Of a stretch of 64,000 nucleotides of DNA, positions 57,203-64,000 are shown piece by piece (the first letter of the stretch is position 1; each line of letters starts with the position of its first letter). The DNA is taken from NCBI GenBank assembly GCA_035771175.1, contig CM069598.1:10876668-10940667 (forward strand), in the 5' to 3' direction. The notes under the pieces are model-generated. The model did not search any database and was not told the DNA's origin. It was given only the letters and a program-made list of their open reading frames with translations. This stretch comes from Paratinospora sagittata (taxonomy: Eukaryota; Streptophyta; Magnoliopsida; Ranunculales; Menispermaceae). Both the position numbers and the translations under genes were made by a program.

Positions 57203-57475
57203 TAAATGTGATAAATACATAATTCAAAATCCAAAAATTGATGTCTCAACCAAATAGTTTAAATGTTTAATACAATGTTTTACATTGATAATGCAAGACA
57301 TATTTCAATCATGATTTAGTTTGAAAGGATATAACCTAGTACAAAATTGGAAGAATAATTTGAAAATGTGACATTGAGAGAGGCAAGGCCCACGTGAGAT
57401 ATTCAATTTAAGATTTAACCCATTTTTTTTCTCTCCTTAACTCAAACAAAATGAGAAGTTTTTTATTCTGTCTCT
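54115..57475. other. Intergenic AT-rich spacer
   Basis: No gene is supported. It contains T/A homopolymers (a ~30 T run at ~57172-57201) and a perfect short hairpin CCAACCCA...TGGGTTGG at ~56649-56676. Confidence 0.4.
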
Positions 57476-57479
57476 CGAA

Positions 57480-60400
57480 GTTGTTTTAGAATCCCAAGAA
57501 CTCTGTGCAAGCAAATGAATTCAATCCTAGCTCGGTTCTGGTGGGGTGAAGCTAATGGGAGAAGCGAATCCATTGGAAAATATGGGGAATGCTATGTACA
57601 GCTAAAGAAGTGGGGGGTTTGAATTTTAGGGAGTTGGAATTATTCAACCAATCCCTTCGGCAAAACAAGAGTGGAGAATTCAAAGCAATCAGAACTCTTT
57701 ACTAGTACGGAGTTTGAGAGGAAAATACTTCCCAAACACGACCTTCTGAAAAGCAAATCTCAAGTGTGGAGCTTCGCAGATATGAAAAAATATTCTATGG
57801 GGTAGATAACTCCTTGAGAAAGGAAGTAGGTGGAGAATTGGGGACGGGCGAGAGGTTCATATGTTTAGAAATCCCTAGTTACTTCAGCCTTCTTCCTTTC
57901 GATTGATATCTCCTCCTTTTATAGCTCTTGATTGCCTAGTATCCTCTTTCATTTTGGTTAGGCAGTGTTGGAATGTGAAAAACCTATGTGAGCATCTTTT
58001 TCCTATTGATGTTAAAGAGATTGTGAAGATACCATTAAGCATAATAGGCCCTTCAGCTATAGTGGTGTACCACTATACCAAAAATGGGCAATACTTAGTT
58101 AAAAGTGGGTATAGGGTGGCTCCTGAAAACACTAGAATTGGGGAAAGCTCTAACTATGGGGGTGCAAAAAAATTATGGTGCAAAGTATGGAACACATGCC
58201 TTCCCCTAAAAGTTAAAGTCTTCTTCTAGAAGTTAGTCCACAACATCATTTCTACAAAGGATAATTTGAGGATAAGGATTGTAACACATTGTAATTATAA
58301 TTAAATATATACGTTGAATTACATGTAATTTGAGATATATAATACTTATATTTTATATGTATGAGCTAAATATATGCGAGTATAAAAATACATACTATAT
58401 TTAAGGGATATAAATAAATAAATAAAATTATTAAATGAAGATGATATATATGAGATCATCATATATGGGTGCTTACAAGTTAAAAATGGAGTTGAATTAA
58501 ATTAATTAATTTATGGGGTGAGTTGGTTAACTATTAAACACGAATTGTATGAGATCATAATAGATAACCTTTATATTTAAAACTCTTAATTCTCTCTCAT
58601 TTTGTAACGTCTTGGGTTGCAAAACAAAAAAATAAAGAAAAAAGAGAAGAAAATCAGAACGTGAAAAAGGAAGAAGAGGAGAAAAAGAGAAAACGAGGGA
58701 TTTACGCTAAATCGGGACCTACGGTAAGTGATTTTTACTCTATTTCTTCGTGAAACTGATAGTTAAGCTAGATGTAATGATTCTCTCAGAGTAATTTTTG
58801 CTATGAGAACCGTTTTACAGTGTTTTTAAAATTGAGGTTTTGACCCGACTTACATGAAAATTTACTCAAAAGATTGAAAAACACTCCTTAGACTATAGAA
58901 GCCCCAAATATGTGGTTAGATTTCATGTATTTGTTCATTTAGAATTTTAATGACTGTTGGAAGTTAAAGTTGATAGTGAAGACCTTTTGAATCATATTAA
59001 AACCCAATGAAACTCCAATTTAAAGCTATAGAATGGTACAATGGACTGTTGTGAGTCCATCGATACTAATTTTATGATTTTTGGAGACCTTTTGACAATT
59101 TTAATAAAATTATACAGGTCTTCAATGAACAGTACTATAAATAGTACTGTAATTATTTTCAGTTAATAAAATAGAATTGGAATCCAGTGAAACTTCGGTT
59201 TGAGACCATAGAATCGTAGAGAACTGAATTCCGGACGTTTCAATACAAAGATTGTGATTTTTGGATATGATTTAATATTTTTAGTAACTAAATATATGGT
59301 TTTGGTGAGTAACTTTACTTTCGTGACCTCCGCGAACGTGTAAAACCTCAGTGAGATACCTGTTGAAGGTGGTAGAATGATAGTATGACTGATTTTACAC
59401 GTGTCGATGTAAACAAAATAATTTTAGGAATGTTCTATATTTTTAATAAAATTGATATATGTTCCAGTAGAAAAATAAAACTGAGAACTAGTAGAAATAT
59501 GAATTGAAAATCTATTTTCACTGTTATTTCTTATGAAAATATATAGATTGACCACAAAAATGAGATAGTAGCGTCTTTAACTGCTTATGAGTCCTAAGTT
59601 GAGCTGAAACCTAAATTTATGGAATGTGTATAATATTTTTCAGGTTGCTAAAGTAAGAATTAGTGGTGAATGAGCAAGACTTGAATCAAATGAAATGTAT
59701 TTGAATGAATAATACAAGTAAGTATAGTTAAGTGAAATAGATTCAAATTATATATTTCAGGTATAAAATTAAAGGGGAAAGGAAAAACATTAGATTCCTA
59801 ATTTATTGATGTACGTATATGCGAAGGAAATTGATTATATTTTCTTTATATTCATATGTATATATATATATTATCACATAGTTGGGTTGTAAGGGGAATA
59901 TGAATTTTAGTTTGAGATTTTGGGTTATGAAGTGCTCGTGACATTGAAAAGATTATTTATTGTGGAATGAATGAATATTGTGACTGAGTATATATATATA
60001 TATATATAATTTGATTTGTGATATATCAGGTTGTGAGAGGTCCATTTTATGGAAAAATGTTATTAATTTTTTTTTTGGAGATTTGTGTAATTCTGTTGAG
60101 GCTGACAGTGTATTATATAATGTATACATGATATATATAGTATATAATACACTGTGCCAGTCATAACGTCAGCCTACGCCAGAGGCATCGTGACAAAAAA
60201 GATAATTGATGATGACTTAAGTAGTTTATGCCAAAGAGAAGTTGAATCATTTGTTCATGCTATTGCAAGATGTAAGAGAGCTAAGGAATTGTGGACTCAT
60301 GTTGCTCCAAGATAAAAGGTGGGTACAGTGGCTTATAGATGGGAACTTATAAGATGTTGTATTAGGAGCAAACAAGAAAGATTTGAAAATTCTCATGATC

Positions 60401-60885
60401 ATCACGTGGGCCACATGGAATGATAGAAACAAGGTTGTTACGGAAGGGAAAGTGGATGATATTGGAGGGTGGCCATAAGCGCTTTATCTTATCTAGCGGA
60501 ATTTTTACAATACTTCGAGGATATTGCAAGAGCATCTAGAAATCTCAGTAGTTCCCAAAGCAAGCTGAAAATGAATGTTGACGCATGTTTGGATGAGAAG
60601 GGTGCAATTGGTACAGACACAGTTGTTAGAGACTACCTTTGGAATATAGTGGTGGCAAAGACGTCATATGAGATGGGGGGTCTCCATGTATTAGCATCTG
60701 AGTTATGTGCATTGAGAATGGGGTTTGAGTTTGCTATTGAGACTGGAGTGCCCATTGATATAGTAGAGAGTGATTCCATAAACATAATTGACGAGCTCAA
60801 CAGAAGTACTCACATTAATACTGAGGTTGGTATTCTGGTAGAGAACTGCAAAGTCTATTGAACCATTGTCAGGATGTGTCTTTAT
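57480..60885 (+). mobile_element. LINE remnant (zf-RVT and RNase H-like) split by a solo LTR
   Basis: Left piece (57480-58279): frames give ILARFWWGEANGRS, then YTKNGQYLVKSGYRVAPENT and CKVWNTCLPLKVKVFF, the RT-distal zf-RVT region. Right piece (60196-60885): CQREVESFVHAIARCKRAKELW (zinc region end), then an RVT_3/RNase H-like stretch with LKMNVDACLDEKGAIG and IVESDSINIIDELN. The pieces are collinear and interrupted by 58280-60195. Several stops make it a pseudogene. Confidence 0.75.
58280..60195 (+). mobile_element. Solo LTR related to the RKD-carrying gypsy element
   Basis: Starts TGTAACACATTG and ends GGCATCGTGACA. It shares order and motifs with the LTRs at 31540 and 38100: TATTTTATATGTATGAGCTA near the start, ACTTACGGTAAGT-like splice-like box, GGTTTTGACCC, GGCTGACAGTGTATTATA and GTCAGCCTACG near the end. 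It lacks the heptamer array. The sequence beyond lacks a PBS, so it is a solo LTR. Flanks AGGAT and AAAAAGAT are only imperfect duplications, implying age. Confidence 0.85.
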
Positions 60886-60929
60886 TAGCTATGCCGCAAG
60901 AATGCAATAGAGTTATTGATCGTCTTAGT

Positions 60930-61560
60930 AGATTTGGGTTATGTTTCCTTTTTTCTTTTTTGTCACACTTGGATTGCGCAAGCGCCCCTACCCAATGTGA
61001 TGAGTACCTCCGCAGGACATACTCCAGCTATAACACCACATAATATTGTCCCATCTGGGTTACGCAAGCGCCCCATACCCTAGATTATTTGTCCACACTA
61101 TTTATTCACCGGGGGTATTCATCACACTGGGTATGGGGCACTTGCACAACTCAGGTGTGACAGAAAGACCTTATGTAATTGGTTCAGTGGCTACTCAAAT
61201 TACGAAATCAAACCTTATGAGGTTGTGAGTTCGAATCTGGGGGAGGCCCTGCACTATTCATGAATGAATTGTGTGGACAAATGATCTGGATATGGGGCGC
61301 TTGCACAACCCATATGAGATAATATTTTTGTCACACCTGGGTTGCACACAATGCCCCCTACCCAGGCTGAAGTATGCCCTGAGGGGTACTCATCACCCTG
61401 GGTAGGAAAAAATAATATTTTTGTCACACCTGGGTTACACACAGTGCCCTCTACCTAGGCTGGAGTATGCCCTGAGGGGGTACTCATCACCCTGAGTAAG
61501 GGGTACTGTGTATAACCCAGTAATTACTATGTTGTTTTTGAAGATCCTTCTCCTTCCTCT
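60930..61560. repeat. Cluster of TTTGTCACACCTGGGTT-type repeats around a SINE
   Basis: At least four direct copies of TTTGTCACACCTGGGTT / CATCTGGGTTACGCAAGCGC-type units, plus an inverted copy (GGGGCACTTGCACAACTCAG then GTGTGAC, ~61136-61163). The last two direct copies (~61327-61410 and ~61418-61505) are ~80-bp repeats with CCTACCCAGGCTG and TACTCATCACCCTG. Gene content: none. Confidence 0.85.
61172..61262 (+). mobile_element. SINE-like core inside the repeat cluster
   Basis: GGTTCAGTGGCTACTC (A-box-like) is followed ~40 bp later by GTGAGTTCGAATCTGGG (B box) and GAGGCCCTGC. This matches the tRNA-derived head of plant SINEs. Confidence 0.5.
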
Positions 61561-62330
61561 TCTATTTATTATTGAGATGTAGGGAACTCAAAAAAAAAAA
61601 GTTTCTACTGCTAAGTAGCACTTATGCTATTAAATTATAGAATTGATGCACAAGGCTTCAGTTAATATGGAATCTTAAAATAGAACGATGTATTCAACTT
61701 TACGAATACCTTATATGTAACACTTCAATCGCTTAGTGGTTGTGGTTCATGAAGTAATATAATGGCAATAGCTAAAAAACAGATCAGCTTAATTTTATTT
61801 TATTTTCTTGAAAACCAATTAACAAGTTGATAACAACAACAACATTAATTAATTAATTGGGTATCTTATCCATATTTTTATTTTATAGGTAAACTAAGAC
61901 GCATGCTTAGTTATCGCACATACTTAAAAAAATTGACAAAAATGATACGTTCCTGCAGAGAAAACAGTTATATTATTTATAAGGAAACACTGATCATAAA
62001 AATATAGATTTTGATTATCAAAACTAGATCACTTCAAAACTTAATTAATTTTTGAAAAATTTTGAATCACATGTTTATCTATATGTAATTTTAAACAGTA
62101 CAAACATATTGTGTGGACATAATTTAAATTATAATTTGTTTTGAAATCACTTTATATTTTTCTAAAGTCAAGAAAGCTAAACACGTTAATCAATCCTTAT
62201 AAGTTGTTGGGTGAGTTTGAATCTCAATTAATATTAATTTTTTCAGTTAATAACTTTTGAGCTCAGCTACATGACTAAGGCATTAATACTTAGAAAAATG
62301 AGAATATTATTACTATTTAGAATTTATCTA
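61561..62330. other. AT-rich spacer
   Basis: No gene recognised. A weak B-box-like GAGTTTGAATCTC lies at ~62214. Confidence 0.4.
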
Positions 62331-62334
62331 AATG

Positions 62335-62460
62335 AACTTGTATTGGGAGGGTCAGCTTGTGACCTTAAATATTTCTGTCATACCTGAGTCTAAAAAGATT
62401 AGTCTCGCCTTAGAAAAAAAGAGGACATCTTTTAGGTACCGAAAAATTAATAACCAAAAA
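62335..62460 (+). mobile_element. 3' part of a SINE-like element, family shared with ~17 kb
   Basis: AAAAGATTAGTCTCGCCTTA with a trailing GGTACCGAAAAATTAA closely resembles the minus-strand element at 16985-17280. Confidence 0.45.
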
Positions 62461-63130
62461 AATAAAAATAAAAAATGAACTTGTATCGGATCCCATGGGG
62501 CTAAAAAAAATAGAAATAATAATAGAACAAATGTCTTGAGCCCTTCATATATGAATTAGTAATGTCGTGAAATCATTAAAAGAAAGATAATATTGCTGCC
62601 ATGTCTCACTTTAATAATTAATAATAGGTGATTGGGTGTTCATGATTATATTTTTGGACGATTCCCTTTTTGGACAATCCCACTGGCAATAAAAATAAAA
62701 AATAAAAAATAAAAAATAAATGAGAAGACCTCTGCCGTGATGCCCGGCCGGCTGGTCATTACGAACAATCTCTTCGCACCAACCTCGGCAGCAACGCTTG
62801 TCTTTCTGATCTCTATTATTTTTTAAAGCACTTAAATATTCTCAATATTTAGATGTGTAAAATTTGTATGAAATTAACTATTATTTGTGTTTGTGTGTGT
62901 AAAAGTAACATTTAATTAGTAACATATTTTAAAAAGTAATGCTATATGTTCATTGGATGTCAATACTATTTTTTTGATGTTGACATTTAATTTTTTTTTG
63001 AATATTTTAGGAATACGTCTGTATTTATGGATACTATACAAATAATACATACATATTCTCAAAACATTCAAGGAAACTAAGTGCTAACGTCGGAGAATGG
63101 TATTGAAATCTAGTGTATATAAAATATTTT
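62461..63130. other. AT-rich spacer with partial inverted-repeat arm
   Basis: 62905-62938 (GTAACATTTAATTAGTAACA onward) is the inverse of ~63405-63437. No gene is seen. Confidence 0.45.
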
Positions 63131-63133
63131 TCT

Positions 63134-63417
63134 ATTTTAAATGCCAATGTTACTTCCTCCCTCTAATATCAATAACAATTATACGAGAGTATCACCAATA
63201 TTAATTAAATATATAGTACCTAATACAACTAAGAATTTAAGAGTTATAAATTCTTAGTTGTATTAGGTAGTATTAATTAGTTCTTAAGAATTTAAGAACT
63301 ATTAAATAAATTATTATTTGTATTAGATACTATTAATTAATATCGGCTGTACTCCTTACATTATTATTATTGATATTAGTAGAAGGAGGAAGCAATAATA
63401 TTATTGGCATTTAAAAT
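63134..63417. repeat. Fold-back (long inverted repeat) element
   Basis: The outer arms ATTTTAAATGCCAAT and ATTGGCATTTAAAAT pair. Next, CTTCCTCC...CTAATATCAATAA pairs with TTATTGATATTAG...GGAGGAAG. The core TACCTAATACAACTAAGAAT plus TTA pairs perfectly (23 bp) with its inverse across a 7-nt loop at ~63240. The whole 284 bp could form a long hairpin. No coding. Confidence 0.85.
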
Positions 63418-64000
63418 ATGTTACTAATTAAATGCTACTTATATATATCAACTATAACATCTTTATAATTAATTTGTAATTTGTACGTATTTTTGCGTAG
63501 CCCATATGTCAATTATAATGTAAAATATTCTTACGAAAGTGAAGAATCTTGAATTATAAAAATAGAAATAAAATTAATTAGTCAAATAACAAAACAAACC
63601 AATAATAATACACACAATTACCAAGTCTCACATAAAGAGCATCCGTGCATCCACCAATTTGGACCGGTCCTTGTAGTGCTTGTGGGGTTGATAATTGATT
63701 TTGTCATATTCCCCGACACTACAATATTTTTAAGCTCTCAGTAGCACGTAGAGCCATCTGCAACATACATCACGGATAACAACACGAACACGGCTGCTTA
63801 CATGAGCTAAGCCATGAGCTCAGCCTCTCCAACACGATCGATCTTAGCTAGCCCCGGCCCTTCTCCTCTCCCACACATGGAATACTTACTTGTCCTTCAC
63901 TCATTTCAACTACTGATCTACCCGTACTCATATCTATCTCTTAATCTATCTATCTATCTAAACTAACTAATTATATATATTATCTCATTCTTTTTATTTT
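63418..64000. other. Spacer to the right edge, possibly upstream region of a next gene
   Basis: Becomes more C-rich from ~63700 (CCCGGCCCTTCTCCTCTCCC near 63854) and ends with a CTAT microsatellite (~63936-63962). This could be a promoter/leader for a gene beyond the window. No coding exon is supported. Confidence 0.35.

Noticed and set aside
57903..58229. Possible stand-alone 108-codon gene
   Set aside because: Its translation is the zf-RVT region of a LINE, continuous with LINE-like sequence on both sides of the solo LTR.
63876..63963. 29-codon frame starting MEYLLV near the right edge
   Set aside because: Runs into a CTAT microsatellite and stops; more likely upstream non-coding DNA.
1..64000. 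CRISPR arrays, bacterial operons, rRNA or complete tRNA genes
   Set aside because: The window is clearly plant nuclear DNA. Tandem repeats found are LTR or satellite-like, and only tRNA-derived SINE heads, not functional tRNAs, were seen.

Overview
This window is nuclear DNA from a flowering plant, most likely a woody eudicot. Evidence: spliced genes with GT-AG introns, AT-rich spacers, plant-only families (AUG4, PADRE/DUF4228, an At1g61900-type GPI-anchored protein, RKD), and LTR elements primed by initiator tRNA-Met. The species cannot be read from the sequence.

Layout. 1-3,100 (minus): 5' part of a fused wybutosine-synthesis gene (TYW3 then kelch), running off the left edge. 3.6-4.4 kb: LINE remnant. 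5.8-6.95 kb (minus): intact eIF1/SUI1 gene with a 5'UTR intron. 10.8-15.0 kb (minus): complete 13-exon gene for augmin subunit 4. 15.2-19.2 kb: spacer with SINE/MITE remnants. 19.4 and 22.1 kb (plus): two tandem small MGNC/PADRE genes, the second with a 27-serine expansion. 25.9-42.2 kb (plus): an 8-exon GPI-anchored protein gene stretched by two LTR retrotransposons in introns 1 and 3. 44.3-52.9 kb (plus): a 5-exon gene for a basic, probably nuclear plant protein of unknown function, with LINE debris in intron 1 and a hAT MITE in intron 4. 52.9-64 kb: repeat-rich DNA with a TRIM, a LINE split by a solo LTR, a cluster of short inverted/direct repeats around a SINE, and a large fold-back.

The most notable object is the Ty3/gypsy element at 31,540-40,414. 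It has two ~2.3 kb LTRs, a TGCAT target duplication, a PBS and a PPT. Between a gag remnant and an integrase remnant it carries a spliced, apparently intact 400-codon RWP-RK (RKD-type) transcription factor gene in sense orientation. Protease, RT and RNase H are not seen. Short tandem repeats lie on both sides of the gene. This looks like capture of a host reproductive regulator by a retrotransposon, now sitting in an intron of another gene. The captured gene also has a triplicated C-terminal module.

The ordinary genes show no obvious operon-like or pathway link. Gene models were built by hand from splice sites and remembered family sequences; no alignment or expression data were available.
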